Shown: positions 11,180 to 24,359 of the stretch, piece by piece
Layout of the letters: each line of letters begins with the position of its first letter
How positions within the stretch are numbered: position 1 is the first letter of the stretch
NCBI GenBank assembly: GCA_002270565.1
Contig: NQMI01000003.1
Coordinates: forward strand, 737,331-801,330
Length of the DNA: 64,000 nucleotides
Reading direction: 5' to 3'
Origin: Stenocarpella maydis
Taxonomy: Eukaryota > Ascomycota > Sordariomycetes > Diaporthales > Diaporthaceae
Notes under the pieces: model-generated
Database searches by the model: none
Told to the model about the DNA's origin: nothing
Seen by the model: only the letters and a program-made list of their open reading frames with translations
Position numbers and translations under genes: made by a program

Positions 11180-13098
11180 GTTGTCTCCACGACCAGTCGC
11201 AAGTGTCCTACGTGGTGTCCACAAGTTTTATATGAAAGATGCTCACTGCAGTATTGTTAGTTCAACGATGACAAGAGCAAAGTCCTGGGTGATGATTGAG
11301 TTGAGAGACGAATTTGTATGCAGAAGCAGATTATAAATGACGACACTCGTGACCCTCTGATGAGGAATGCAACGTCCACTAACAGGGTCAAATTGCACCA
11401 TTTGCCGGTGGGGTTATTAAGCAAGTTCGGTGGTTTCCTGCTGCTTGATATGTAAGCGCTCCCATTGGGGAATAGCAACGTGATCCCGCTGTGTCGCTTA
11501 ACTAATCCATCTCACGTCTCTAAAAAAGACGCATTTTTGCAAGGACGCCCGCGCAGCGCCTGCATGCTTTTTAACACATAGTACGTACTGCTAGGCAACA
11601 CACTACAATTAATCTAATAGTCAGTCATGTGTCCGAGTTCGCGAGTCCCTAGCCAGCAAAGGAGCGATGGGTGCAACACCGGCATATTTTTATATCAGAG
11701 CAACGGAACAACAAGAGTTTGTATCTAGTTACGAGCAGTTCAAGGAGATGAGATATACACAGTAAAGCTTGGTCGAGGGGTAACATGTATCGACCTGACG
11801 TGGTACTTGTGGAATTCAATTCTTAGATGGCCAATCACGGTCGATCGTTTACCAACGGGAATGTGGTACAGATCCTGAGAGGCCACAAATGTACGCTGAG
11901 AGACATCGCTTTGACGTTGCCGTCAATCAATTGATGTCTAGTCAATGACGCCACGTTGGATTTGAATCGACCATCCGAGTACGCCCTTCTGAGGCTGAAC
12001 ACAATGTGACAGGGGATTTCCGGCTGATAAGCCCCAGCAAATAGGCGCACAAGCCTCCGCGGATCTCGGGACCCCGCGTCGCTTGCCCAATGTGTGTTCC
12101 ACTTTGTCACTTCACCTTCTCCTCGCCTCCTCACGCCGTCGAACCCAGCTTGGTTGAAAGCCCTCCGTCTTGAATCACTAACCTATCCCAGGGCTATTCC
12201 AGGGCAGAGCTTCTTTTTGGGAACCAGCCGTAACGTGTGGCTGGATACCCTTGGCGTACCTACGACGCCTCGGCCGGGCTCGAGGACTGCAGTCACCGTG
12301 AACCAGCGCCTGTTCGAGCTCTTGAGGCTCGTAAATGTCGACAGGCATAGACCGCCCAGCTGGACCAAGGCCATTATATATGGACGGCAATTGTATCTGC
12401 AGGCGGACCCCACCCCTCGGGCAGCTAAGTTGCATTTGCTCCGGGGTCGTATCTTCCTTAGTTGTCGGGGCTAAGAAGATAACGATGCGACCCAAGGCCT
12501 TTTCCTATCGTCGCCAGTGGCGCTCCTTTGTTGTATCGCCGTCCACTCGGCGCTGCCCTTTGATACAGCCCCGGTCCTGGCCCCTCTCTATAACAGCGTT
12601 GGCGTGCATACTTTTGCAACTCCCTTCTGCAGTTCTCTGGGGGTTTGTAAAAAGACACAGTCAGTCTGCCCAGGCCTAGGGCTTATCAGCTACGGAACCC
12701 CTACCTTGAATTGGCAAGGTCGAGGTGTTGACCCAGGTGTTGACCGAGCAGGTTGATTGCCCAAAGAACTCTGGCATCCTGCCCATCGATGCGGGGTGTA
12801 CCATAGTAATGGATCCAATATCAAGCTGATATCTGGGGCTCTGACCTCGTTGCTGGTAGCGGCAGTCATCCATCTAGCCCATGTCTTATCTCACTGGCAT
12901 ATTGTTCTGTACTTCCCACGGGTTTCTTTTCTTTTTCTCTTCAAAGAAATTTCTTTCTTATTCTTCTTCAGCGTTTAGTTGGGTCGCTTGGAATACATTC
13001 ACTGGATATCTCACCCGGTCACTGATAGACCGGCAGAATACCTACCTAGGTCTTGGCCGCATTACAACCCCATCTGGAACCCGGGGACACTTGCGATC
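11180..13098. other. Intergenic between divergent SDR and permease genes
   Basis: There is about 1.9 kb without an assignable gene. A minus-strand open frame at 12495..12178 (105 codons, containing PVDIYEPQELEQALVHG) has no family resemblance I recognise and is not supported by start context. The last 250 bp contain pyrimidine-rich runs (12914-12970), typical of a fungal promoter, and one ACCTAGGT palindrome (13044-13051) just before the permease ATG. Confidence 0.4.
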
Positions 13099-15150
13099 AT
13101 GAGCTTGAGCTCCGAGCCCCAGCCCCAGCGACCAGGCCAGCACAGCCCTGAGGCTGGTGAGTATTCGGGAGACGAGACCGTGGCTGCGGTGAAGGACGGA
13201 ACGGTCATCAATGCCTCTGGATACAAGGACCAGTTGAAGCGGCAGTATGGCCTCCTTGGGCTCGCGGGTATCGCCCTTACCGTTGACAACGCCTGGGTTG
13301 CTCTAGGCTCGTCAATATCTGTCTCCATTGGTACATGACCCCTGTCTCAATGACATCTACAACTTATATCACCGTATTAACATATCACTGGCCGTTTTGT
13401 ACAGCCAACGGTGGTCCTCCTGGTCTTATCTTTGGGCTTATCGTCGCCGTCTTCTACTATTCGTTCATTGGCCTTGGCCTTGCTGAGGTGTGTGTGGAGG
13501 CTTTCCGTGCTGCCCCGGATTCTTTCCTAATATCACCTCAATTACGGGTGTTCCCACCGGCGAATGGAGATGTCTATGCTGGCAAGCAATCAAGGAGAAG
13601 GATATAGCTGATACTAACAAAAAGATAGTTCTCCAGCAGTGTGCCGACCGCTGGCGGCGTGTACCACTGGGCAACAATCGCTGGCGGGCCGAAATGGGGA
13701 CGCATGATCGGCTTCTTTACGGGTTGGATTAACTTCTATGGGTGGATGTTCGACCTTGCAGCCCTTCTTCAGATCACGGCGAACATATCGGTCAACCTCT
13801 ACGTCGTCTACAACCAGTCAACATACGTCTACCATGCATGGCACGTCTACGTCGCCTATCTCCTGATAACATGGCTCTGCGTGGCGATTGTGGTATTCGT
13901 CAACCGTGTCATCCCGCAAACGCAGACGGCGGGCATGTTCTTCGTCGTTGTGGGTGGCATCGTGACCATCATCGTCATCGCCGCCATGCCAAGGCAACAC
14001 GCGAGTAACTACGTTGTTTGGGGCTCGTTCTCGTCCAACAACATCACAGGCTGGCAGGACGGCGTCGCATTCCTGCTTGGCGTTCTCAACGGTGCCTTCA
14101 CGATCGGGACACCGGACGCGATCACGCACATGGCGGAGGAGCTGCCGCACCCGAAGAAGGACCTGCCCAAGGCTATCGGCCTCCAGATAGGGCTCGGCTT
14201 CCTGTACGCCTTCGTGTTCGCCATCGCCATCTCGTACGCCATAACCGACCTGAGCGTGCTCACCACGGGCATCAACACGTACCCCCTGGCGAGCATCTAT
14301 GCGCAGGCAACGGCCAATGGGGACGGCAGTCAGAATCTGGGCGCGCAGTTCGGGCTGTTGTTTATCATTTGGTGCTCATCGATGATGTGCTGTATCGGAA
14401 CCATGGTGACGGTAAGCGACAAATGGGGCATGTGTGTTTTTCTTATCCGGTACCTCGGAATGCTGACTTGGACGTGTGCACAGAACTCCCGCATCTACTG
14501 GGCCCTCGCCCGCGACAACGCCGTGCCCTTCTCGAGCGTCTTCGCCTCGGTATCAGAGCGGCTGTCGTGCCCCGTCCCGGCCACGCTCTTTGTGGCCGTT
14601 GTCGCGACTGGCCTCGGCGCCATCCCAATCGGCAGCTCCACGGCCTTCCTCGACCTCACAGGCTCCTTTATCATCCTGACGACCATCTCGTACGCGATAC
14701 CCTTCATGGGGAACGTCCTGACCGGGCGGAGGAATTTCCCCAAGGGCCCGTTCCACCTTGGGAGGTGGGGCACGGCCGTCAACCTGACCGCCGTCGTGCT
14801 TATCACTTTTTTCGACATCCTTTACTGCTTCCGTGAGTCGTAACGCCCTTCCCTTTACACCCGTTATCGGGGAGAAGGGTTCTATCAAGGTGTAGGTAAT
14901 AAGCTGACTGAACTGTTCCCTCGCAGCTTTCGCCCTCCCCACGACCTCCGAGGCGATGAACTACAACAGCGTGATCACGGTGGGAGTCGTGGTCCTCACT
15001 GCGGCGTGGTGGATCATCCATGCGCGAGAGAATTATCCCGGGCCGAAAGTGATGACAATGTATATCCACGAGGGGCAGACTGTGGAGGAACCTCTTGCGG
15101 CGGGCGGGTTAAGCACCGAGAAGGAGGAGAAAAAGGTTGAAAAGCACTGA
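13099..15150 (+). CDS. Amino-acid/choline/GABA-type permease (APC superfamily)
   Basis: Exons are 13099..13330, 13405..13487, 13629..14411, 14484..14832 and 14927..15150, giving 556 residues. The polytopic membrane protein resembles the fungal choline (Hnm1) and GABA (Uga4) permease group: YKDQLKRQYGLLGLAGIALT leads into TM1, then SSVPTAGGVYHWATIAGGPKWGR after TM2, FFTGWINFYGW, and the conserved THMAEELPHPKKDLPKA loop after TM6. NSRIYWALARDNAVPFSS and FLDLTGSFIILTTISYAIPF mark the second half. It should take up a nitrogenous cation or amino acid across the plasma membrane with protons; the substrate cannot be told. The C-terminal tail is Lys/Glu-rich (STEKEEKKVEKH). The start at 13099 gives the normal hydrophilic N-terminus. 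Confidence 0.9.
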
Positions 15151-15615
15151 GGATCCTGTTTTTAGGCTCTGAGGCCCCAGCCAGGTTCATAGGTTAACGA
15201 GGAGCCGGCGTACCTAGGTGTAGGAACGACGCCGAATCAAACATTAAACTCTTCAGATGCCCTCATATCAGAGAAGTCATTGACAGATGGTGCCGCAATA
15301 TCTGTGCTATAGGCGCACCGTGCCATTAGTACGAAATGGGGTGCTCCCCTGACCCGGAGGATGATGACTCCTGGAGGGCTTTGGCTAAACATGCCATCTA
15401 ACTCGATCTATCCCGTGGTATCCTTAGAAACGACAAGCCCGCCGACTCAATGAGAATTTGTGACATTAAAGAGCCCGCCCGTCCCATCTCACAGGTTTTG
15501 CCCTGAGCATCCATGACCCTCACTAAACTCCAAGCATCCCTGGGCTCATCCGGATAGCCTCCTCGGTGCAGTTGGTGGGGCACTCGTCTTTCCAAATACA
15601 GCCATCCTGTGTGCT
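15151..15615. other. Short intergenic between converging permease and NPT1
   Basis: This is 3' flanking DNA of two converging genes. It contains one ACCTAGGT palindrome (15212-15219). There is no open frame worth calling. Confidence 0.5.
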
Positions 15616-17207
15616 CTAGGCATTCTTGGCACCGTCGACGCCCCATCTGCGGCTCTCGTCGCCTTCGCCCCACTCTTTCTCGACATAGCCTAGCTCTTTC
15701 TTGACCTTATCCACCAGTGTCTTATCACCCATATTCTTGCCCATGTTGTCGCTGGTGCGGGAGGTTAGAGCACTGCCACATGGAGAAGACAGAATTGAAC
15801 TTACCTGATCTTGATGGCAGGGTTGCTGTTCGCAGAACTCAGCTTGATGACAATGTTCATCGGCGTGGACTTGGAGCCATCAGCCGTGCGGACGAAATCG
15901 TTTGTCAGGAAGGTTCCCACGCCGAAGGTCGGCTGGAACCCGGCCTCCTCGGCGACCTTCTTGTACTCCAGGCACCGCTCGATGTTCAGCGAGTCCGAGA
16001 AGACAATCACCTTCTTTTCCTTGATGCCCACGCTGTCGTAGAACCTCCGCATGGTGTTGACAAACACTACCGGGTCTCCCGAGTCCTGCCTGACGCCAGT
16101 GAAGACGTCGGCGTACGTCTTTGGCTTGGGAGCGCCGTCGGCCAGGCACGTCTTCGCGATTATATTCTTGCTAGCTGATATGAATTCATCCGCGATGGAG
16201 GGCTTGTGCTCCGTGGATGCGGGCGCGTCGGGGAGACGCTCGATGGTCTTATTGAAGGCCTTGAGGAACTCTGGGGTGCCAAACGTGTCGGTAAGCGCGA
16301 TGCCGAGAACGCCCTCACCGAAACAGGAGACCCAGTGCTGCAGGGCCTCCTCTGTCGCCCGGGGGTAGTCGTTCTTGATGGCGGCGATGCCCATGAACCA
16401 CTCGTGCGCGACGGTGCCGACCGGCGGGATGCCGAAGCGCATGGCAAGGTGGACATTGCTGGTGCCCGAGAGCTTTCCGGGCAGGCCGCGCTTCTCGGCG
16501 TCCTTGCTCGCCTTGACGAGGCCCCTGAAGACGAGGGCCTGGGTGTGGTAGTCGCGGCGCCTGCGGGTGCCGAACTCGGAGAAGACGCATCCGGCCTCGA
16601 GGAGCCTCATTCCTTTGTCGTGTGCCTTCTCTTCCTGGCCGTCATAGTTCCAGTCCTTGTCCATGAACTTGAAGTAAGCTTCTGAGGTGAGGGCCAGGAT
16701 GGGGATCTCGTAGAGGATTGTGTCGACCCATGACCCCTTGATGCCCAGGTGGATGTCGCCGAGATCGGTGTCTGCTCCTGTGTCCTGTCCTGTCGGGGTG
16801 AAGGTGATTGTGACCTGGTCTCGGGGGTGCAGGCGGAAGTCCTGGAGGAATTCGAGATAGGCAGGCGTGAGATACTTGCAGTGCTGCTGGAGGAATTGCA
16901 GTTCTTCGGGTTGGAGGGAGATGTTTCCGAGTTCTGGACCACGAAATTGGGATTAGCTCTGGTGAAGTGTTTAGTGCGGCAATGTGTGGACTCGTGTATG
17001 GCAGGACAAACTGGTTATCTGGGCCTCTAGCCAACGGTATGCAGCCCGCGACAGCTTCTTCTCGGGGGTTCGGTTGGTAAACCCGTAGGTCACAGGCACG
17101 TCCTTGAAGTACTTGAAGACGGCGCATTGCATGGTAAGCTTGTACAGGTCAGTATCCAAGAAGGATATGACACCCTCCGGGTAGGGGGACGAGCTGTTGA
17201 AGTCCAT
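15616..17207 (-). CDS. NPT1: Nicotinate phosphoribosyltransferase
   Basis: This enzyme converts nicotinate, PRPP and ATP to nicotinate mononucleotide in the Preiss-Handler NAD salvage pathway. Minus-strand exons are 17207..17012, 16933..15805 and 15751..15616, giving 486 residues. Hallmarks are [20 protein letters not shown] near the N-terminus, [55 protein letters not shown] with the His expected to be autophosphorylated, [10 protein letters not shown] and VRQDSGDPV. The last exon adds [23 protein letters not shown]. The intron-1 donor is the less usual GTTTGT, but the joined frame ([17 protein letters not shown]) is convincing. An upstream in-frame ATG exists; 17207 was chosen because it gives the standard family N-terminus. 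It diverges from UTP4. Confidence 0.95.
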
Positions 17208-18241
17208 GGCGAGATCAGGACTTGCAGAGAAGGCTTGGCCTGAGTGCTTGCTTGCTAATGCTGAGGTGTAAATGCAGCTACCTTGGGACGAGTTTGGTGT
17301 TTTGGCTGGCCGGGTACGGCTGCAGGTACTATGACATGGGCGGTTGCCATCAGGGTGTGCACAGTGACGGGCCATTTCATCCCACTTTCTTACAAGCCAT
17401 GCACCCATGCACAAAGCCAATCAGTGAGACATGGGACGTGGGGCAATGACCCCTGCAGCTACATACATAGCAAACACCTTTCTGGGTCCATGGACCCCAG
17501 CCTGGACAATTCGAAGATACGACTTAGGAGAGAAAGACCCCAGAAGAAAATCATTTTAGACAAGAGAGGGAACGCGTGTTAGACTGAGTGGCAATATGAG
17601 CACATGTTTTCCGCTCCCAGGGTTTCATCCCAAAACGGTGAGATCACAACACGAGAGGGTAACTGACAAAAGGGCAACCCGGAGGAAGAAGATACCCAGA
17701 TAACAATAAACCGAGGAGAGTACCCTGGTAGCTTACAGAAGAAAATTCCCCCGTAAGAACGTGTTCTGGAGCATGATCTCTAGCAGGAGGGTGTCCTGTA
17801 GTAGTGTGTCCCGACAAGGGTAGCTATAGGGGACCATGTCTCATGGAAGGTTACCGTAAGGCAGGGGATTGAACGATGTCATTGTAACAGACAGATATTA
17901 TCATGGGAGGACTTCAGGTTGCACAAGCCTGGTAGGCAGGAAAAAGTTTCCGTGGTGCCTGTACTACTAGGTACTACTGTATGTACCCAGGTACCTGACC
18001 TGGAGCTTGGGCACGGGCCATTCCGACCCTGTCCTGCCTGCCGGCGCCAGCAAAAAGTTACTGCAGGTCGCCAGGGTCTGGTCTCGCAGAGGAAAAAAAA
18101 AGTTTGGGTTTTCTACTACCTGCCATCCGCAGACAGGTCGCCTTTCACCAACCCACGGTCGCGTCTGGCCGGTCACCTTAGGGAAGGGAGCAGAGGCATT
18201 TTCCTACAGCCGCCAGGGTCCGGAGCCCCAAGACAATCACC
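17208..18241. promoter_or_regulatory. Divergent promoter region, NPT1 and UTP4
   Basis: There are 1.03 kb between two divergent starts. It has no convincing open frame. It contains imperfect copies of the TACC/GGTA theme (17968-17998), and an A9 run lies just before UTP4 (18093-18101). No specific factor site is called. Confidence 0.4.
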
Positions 18242-20879
18242 ATGGACATCCATCGCTGCCGTTTTGTTCCTTTCCCGGCCTCACCCATCAACGCCCTCGC
18301 CTTCTCGCACCCACTGTTGCCGGCCAAACGACAGGCTCGACTCGCTGTCGGCAGAGCAAATGGCAGCATAGAGATCTGGAACCCCCTGAACGGGGCTTGG
18401 TTTCACGAAACTACGATACACGGCGGCCGCGATAGGACCGTCGACACCCTGGTCTGGGTTACCGGCGAAGACGAGACCCTGCAGGATGGGAACGTCATCG
18501 CCGGAAGGTCACGGCTGTTCAGTATCGGCTACACATCCACAATCACCGAGTGGGACCTGGAGAAGGGCAAGGCAAGAAAGCACGCCAGCGGCCAGCATGG
18601 CGACATATGGTGTCTCGCCGCCCAGCCCGCGCCCGAGAAGGAGACCCTCAACGGCATAGCCTCTTCCAGTCAGCCCCAGAGGCTAGTGGCCGGCACCATC
18701 GACGGTAGCATTGTGCTGTACTCGATTGACGACGACGACCTACAGTTCCAAAGGACCCTGGTCAAGACCCCCAAGAAGAACGTCAAGATGGTCAGCATCA
18801 CCTTTCAGAACCGACAGACAGCCGTCGTCGGTTGCTCAGACAGCACCATCCGCGTGTACGACATGCGAAATGGACAGTGCATACGGGAGATGACATTGGG
18901 TAAGGACCTCACTGGCGGTTCTAAGGACATCATCGTTTGGTCTGTCAAGTGCCTCAAGAACGGCAACATCGTTTCCGGAGACTCCACTGGCCAGATCTGT
19001 ATCTGGGAAGGCAAGTATTATACTCAGATGCAGAGGATTCAGGGCCACGAGTCGGACGTTCTGAGCCTTGCCGTTGGCGCAGATGGGCAGCGCATCGTCA
19101 GTGGCGGACTGGACAGGCGCACGGCGCTGTACCGTCTCGTGAAGACCGACGGTGTGCCTCCTCGCTGGCAAAGGGTTTATCATAGGAGATACCACAAGCA
19201 CGATGTAAAGGCCATGGCTACTTTCGAGGGTCTGGGTATGAGTGTCGTCGTGACCGCAGGTAAGGCTATCTATCCCCAACTGCTACGACATCTTGCCACC
19301 TTACTAATTCCCCTCACCAGGTACTGACGCAGCTCCCGCCGTCATCCCTCTGCGACAGGCCGGAAAAGAGAACCACCGAAAACTCTCACATATGCCCCAA
19401 TCTGTCCCGTTGCAAAGCGCACCCCAGGCCCGCGTGATGGTTAGCTGGTGGGGCCGAGAAGTTCATATCTGGAAATTTCGGGAGTGGGCCGGCGAGAATC
19501 CCCAAGAAGTCCAAAAGAAAGACCGCCCGCGTATAGGTCAGATATTCATCAAGGGAGAGTCGAACATTACCTCCTGTTCTCTCAGCAGAGATGGCTCGAT
19601 CCTTATTGTATCAACAGCTACGGCCATCAAAGCGTTTCACCTCACAGTTCCCAACCTCGACCTGAAGGAAGAATTAAAAGTCCGCAGGATGGAAGTTCCA
19701 TCCACCATTGAGAGCGCAGGAGCCACAATAGTTCAAATCTCTCCAGATAGCCGGTGGCTAGGTTGGATCCAGGAGGGCAGTGAGGTCCGCATAGCGGAAA
19801 TAACGCGAGGGGATCATGCATTTTCAATACGGCCGCGCCCTACAAAGCTGACTCGGTTGCGAAGGGGCATCCCCAAGCACGTACAATTAGGCGGCCTAGC
19901 AAATTACGAAAGACGCGTGACGCATATCACCTTTTCGCCAGACAGCAGTATACTCGCCACCGTCGACTTGGCGGGCTACGTCGATACATGGATACTACGC
20001 GACGGTGGCGTGCAGAATGACACAGCACCGGCAGAAGATGACGCCGCGCCTTCTTCGGACTCTAGCGATTCGGAGGAGGATGAGGATGCGTCAGAATCCG
20101 GGCCCGTCTGGATCCGTAATCCCAGAGCATCGCTTTTCCCAAGATTATCGCATGCGCCAGTGGTCCTGTCCTTCTCTGACGACGCCCTCGGGCCAATACT
20201 GCGGGACGAGGGTGTGGAAGGGCCAGACAACTACGTCCTCTTGGCTGTCACGGCAGCGTCACGCATCTACACATTCAATCCCTTGGAGGGGTCTTTGACC
20301 AGGTGGTCACGGAGGAATTCCGCGTGGAAGCTGCCCAAGGAGATCCAGGCAACCCGAGACCTTGTCAAGGGAGTGGTTTGGTCAGGCTCCAGGGCCTGGC
20401 TGTACACTGCTGCATCTCTCTTCATGATCGATCTCTCGTTTGACTTCGTGGAGCAAGAGTCAGAACCCTCGAAGGAGGTCCGGAAGCGCAAGCGAGGGGC
20501 CGACAGTGGTGCCGGGAGCAAGATGGAGATTGGAAGACTCGCGCCACGGCAAGTGCGCCAGTCACTACCAGGAGATGGCCACGGAAGCCAGTCAGTGGAC
20601 GTGGAGATGGTGGACGCCGAGCCACAGGCAAACGGAACCAGGGACGAGGACGAAAGCGACGGCGCAGAAGAGGAAGCCCGTGGCGGGGAACTGGAGAAGT
20701 TGCGCACGCAAGAGCAGCGCTTACAATCATCAGAAGCCCAGGGAGACTCGCCAGAGCGCAAGAAGTGGTGGCATTCGTTCAAGTACCGGCCGATACTTGG
20801 TGTCTTGCCACTAGAGGCCAAGAAGAATATTGTTGAAGTTGCGCTAGTGGAGCTGCCAAACTCAGCTGTGGAGGGTTAA
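18242..20879 (+). CDS. UTP4: UTP4 / cirhin, WD40 component of the t-UTP subcomplex of the SSU processome
   Basis: This nucleolar WD-repeat protein is needed for early pre-18S rRNA processing and for coupling to rDNA transcription. Exons are 18242..19259 and 19321..20879, giving 858 residues. The N-terminus MDIHRCRFVPFPASPINALAFS is the typical Utp4 start. Tandem WD40 blades follow, for example GRANGSIEIWNPL, ITEWDLEKGK, VGCSDSTIRVYDMRNGQCI, VSGDSTGQICIWEG and GHESDVLSLAV, then a second set (RVMVSWWGREVHIWKF, LATVDLAGYVDTWIL). An acidic serine-rich insert (SSDSSDSEEDEDASESG) lies at about residue 580, and a charged, low-complexity segment separates the last blade from the conserved C-terminus KKWWHSFKYRPILGVLPLE. 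The length fits fungal homologues. The frame is intact. Confidence 0.94.
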
Positions 20880-23334
20880 AGGGATCGGTGTCCTTAGATC
20901 GTAGGGCCACCTAATCAAGAAATCGGATGTTCGTACCCACAGGACGTTCAGACGTACGCCCACGCCCACGAGCCAGTCACAGATGTTAAACGAATATACA
21001 AGCACAGGACTTTGCTTGTCCGCGTATGTTATCTGTTGGGCCTGGATTAGAGCTTTCCTTCCAATCGAGTACCACTTACTTGTTCACGATGAGAACGCCT
21101 CCAATCCAAGCTGCACGTGTCCTCCCTGCAAGTCTGGAAAAACACAACATTCACATGACAGAGAAGTGGCTCAGATAAAGCTACCTGGGTCTGTGATCAT
21201 GAGGGTTGAGGATATTTGAGCACAAAGTGAGCATAGGGAAGCTTGAGCTGTTGAGTGGAGGAAAGCAGCCGGAACTACCTAGGTACTTAAGGGAAACAGA
21301 ATATCAGCCAGGTCCCCTTTGGAAACCTTGAAGACACGATTGAACCAGTTATGGTCCAGAACACGACCATCTTAGGCATAGTGCAAGTCTGCCATGTTCA
21401 AACGCAAGCAACGTACGTGTACATGACATTCACACTACCAGGCTCAGTTCTGTCTGGCAGCATGTTCTCCCGCCCATGATCTCCCTACAGACGGCCATGA
21501 ACTTGAACGGGCTAATGCCCAGAGATTCGAGGGGTGTGCTGTCGCGAGGGAAAGCTCCCCCACGCCCGCCCTGTCCAATGCGCCTTATGGTGCCGCACAG
21601 CACCGAAGAGGCGTCGCAGCACAGCGAGGGGAAGACCTTGTGCAGTGTTTTCATGAGGGCGTGCCATAGCTGGCCTGCTGCTAGTGTGGATGCCAACGAA
21701 ATTGTCGAGTGATAAAAGTGGTCACTGCCAGTGTTTACCAACTGGTGTTGGTGGCGCATTTGGTAAGGCGTCAGGTTTCGACCTATGATGGTGACCTAAG
21801 TTTAAGCCACGCCGGCAACCAGTAAAACATCAGTAGTCTGAACAGGAGGTCTGCAAGGACAGAGGTGTTTTCTGACTCTACGGAAGGGTTCTTTTTGGCC
21901 TTCGCATCTATTTTAAAGGCTTTAGCTGCTTTATATTATTTTTTTATCTAGTATCTTCTAACTATCGACTATAGTTATTAACTCCTTTGTTTCAGTCCGT
22001 TATTGGGCGTTAATGATTTTATATATTTATAACTATGGTAGTCTTATATAATTTTATTCAATTTAATTTAACCGTCTTTTCCGCATTTATACCTCTTAAA
22101 TAGGGAAGAGCTAGAGTAAAACACACGACTATATATACTGGTACCTTTCTTGGAAGATGCCTAATAGAGGCGGCTGTCTCTGCGCTCTCCCACAGCAACT
22201 GGGAGGTGGCTTTTGCTGCTTTTGCAGCATTCCGAATCCTTGGCAACTTCCTCACAATCGCAGGTTCTCATCTACATATGTATACACCATCAAGAGGAGT
22301 CCCGGCCTCTTACCAGTCACTATCAATCAGATTGAATAATTCGATTCTTTATGGGCTGACTTCGTGCGTGGTGATGCTGGGGCTGCTGTCCTACTTACTA
22401 CTCTTCAAGGTCTTCAGGCTTACATACCATCCACAGACCACCTCTGAGCTTCCATTTCCACAATTTACAATTGTCTCCCACAGATATGGTCTTAATCAGC
22501 CCTGCAGCTCAACAACCTATCACGGTAAGTGTCCCTGCGGTCCGGCCCGAACTACAGTGTCGCTGCTCGCCCTCAACGGTACTTCTGGACTCGGCCTCCA
22601 TTTATCAACTGCATATTCAAATGAATGGCTCAACGCCTATGCCCGCTGGATGCAATTTTGACATGCCTACGGTCGATTGCACTGGGCTCAATAGAGCCAC
22701 CCCGAATCCGGGCTTCTGGGGAAGTGTTTGACCTATGACCCGTGCAACATTGCAGAGCTGGCGTCCCCCGTGGCTGGGAGCTCCTAACGCTGTGAAGAAT
22801 CCATGGCAACAGCATGTTTTGGTAGAGGCTCAGACCGAGGCGCTTTCTGGGGATCACAGCTCCTTAGTTTATGTTGATGGCCGTCGCCGGTAAGCCCGGG
22901 GGGCCGTTCGGCATTGACGCTGGTGAATTTAGAAACTTTTTGGATGAGCCAGGAAGCTCGGACTTTATCATAAGCGCTGGCACACGCCTCAACGAGATGG
23001 GCGCATCCAGGAATCCGGTTTCGGAATTGCCTGCTCTGATATTCCCATATCTCGACAATTATAGATGAGGTATGTGTCTGCCAGAGTCTGTTGATATCAA
23101 ACCAGCTCAGAGCCCCAGCTGTATCGGAGCAAAGGGAATGCATGGTGCAGTATGACGTGCGCGAAGGCCTCCTTTTGCAGGTGGCAGACTGCTGGGAAGA
23201 TCTGATCATGAGCATATAATCTCAAAAAGCCACGCTGGCTGCCTGTAGGTGGGACTTTTCCCAGTGGGCGGGTCAACTGGTATAAATGACACGACTTTGC
23301 ACTAAGATATTTTTCTGATTGTTAGAAAATTTCT
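20880..23334. other. Intergenic with AT-rich block
   Basis: There is no assignable gene. One ACCTAGGT palindrome is at 21277-21284. A markedly AT-rich block at about 21895-22120, with many TA dinucleotides, looks like RIP-mutated DNA but is too short to name. Open frames at 22206-22731 and 22871-23068 belong to the decayed island and may be earlier parts of the kinase-like relic; I cannot match them to a family. Confidence 0.45.
21895..22120. repeat. AT-rich block, RIP-like
   Basis: About 225 bp is dominated by A and T with frequent TA and few CA or TG dinucleotides, in contrast to the GC-balanced flanks. It resembles the base composition of the Fot1 relic 2 kb downstream. No inverted termini are visible. 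It may be a fragment of an older repeat; that is inference from composition only. Confidence 0.45.
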
Positions 23335-24310
23335 ATGCTCAATCCTCTCGCTTCCCTTGAGCACTGTTCAGCAGCTCCGCATATTCAGTCCCTGAAAATA
23401 TCAGAGATGGAGCCTTCTGAATCACCCAGCCACCACTGGAGAGTTGAGGGGCCAAGTCCTCCTTTCCCATGCATCCCTGGCTTCAGCATCAAGATCCGTC
23501 CCTACACGTCGCCTAAAGCGTCTGGGAGGCAGGCACAGTTGGGTTATCAGAGATCTCTCGAAGCTAGATATCCTCCTGGTACTCACAAGATCTCAGCAAT
23601 CGAATATTGCATCGCAAAACCGTACTGTCAGCTGGAGACCAAACAGGCAGCTGAGACGCCCGTCTCGATCAAAGAACACATCCTACGTGTTGAATCGATT
23701 ATCACGCGCCCGGCTAGTGATATATTTTGGAATGTAGTATAGTGCTACCCAGACAACAAGACGGAGTCGAAATTCACAGCTGAGATCTACGACCCGGTTT
23801 ATGCCAGCTACGTGACGCTCGCTGACTGATGCGCCAACGATGAGTTCAATAGCGAAGTACAAGCTTATACCAGCCTTGAGGATGCAGGGATATCGGGCAA
23901 AGTAACACCACCTTTCTCGGGCGCATTGATCATGGACGTCCCTGTGCCAGCGAAAGAATACGGAGGCGTGGATTATGCCACTACCTGGCCGGTCCCGTTT
24001 GCTTTTGTTTAAGCAAGTCGAGGTAGCGAACCTTACCAGTACGTATCTCCGATATTACTGTACGAGCGGCTATGCTCAGCCCCCTAGGCCTGGAGACGAG
24101 AGGCCATCGTCAAGATATGCGAAGCCCAGGCTCTGCTTGGTCGCGCAGGAGTGTACGGCGAAGTTAATGAGGATGGTGTTCTGGTTAAAACATCTGCGGT
24201 TGAAGACGGGAGACTCGATGTCAAAGTGTTCATTACAGATTTCAACAGAGCCTATGTCTCCGGGCCCGAGGAACGCACAGGAGAAACGCTGGAACGAGCG
24301 GTATCCCATA

Positions 24311-24359
24311 ACATCGTGGTGCCGGGTTCCGCCCCCCACCCCATTCCGCCACCCCTGCA
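24311..24359 (+). repeat. Left terminal inverted repeat of Fot1-like element
   Basis: It begins ACATCGTGG directly after the TA duplication and continues through a C-rich tract to ACCCCTGCA. It matches the reverse complement of 26110-26156 apart from a few mismatches and length differences in the C runs. Confidence 0.92.

Noticed and set aside
12178..12495. 105-codon minus-strand frame between SDR and permease
   Set aside because: No domain or splice context supports it, and it overlaps an equally long frame in another phase.
14018..14836. 272-codon plus-strand frame, Arg/His-rich
   Set aside because: It is the +1 shadow of the permease exons; its composition is typical of a shifted GC-rich frame.
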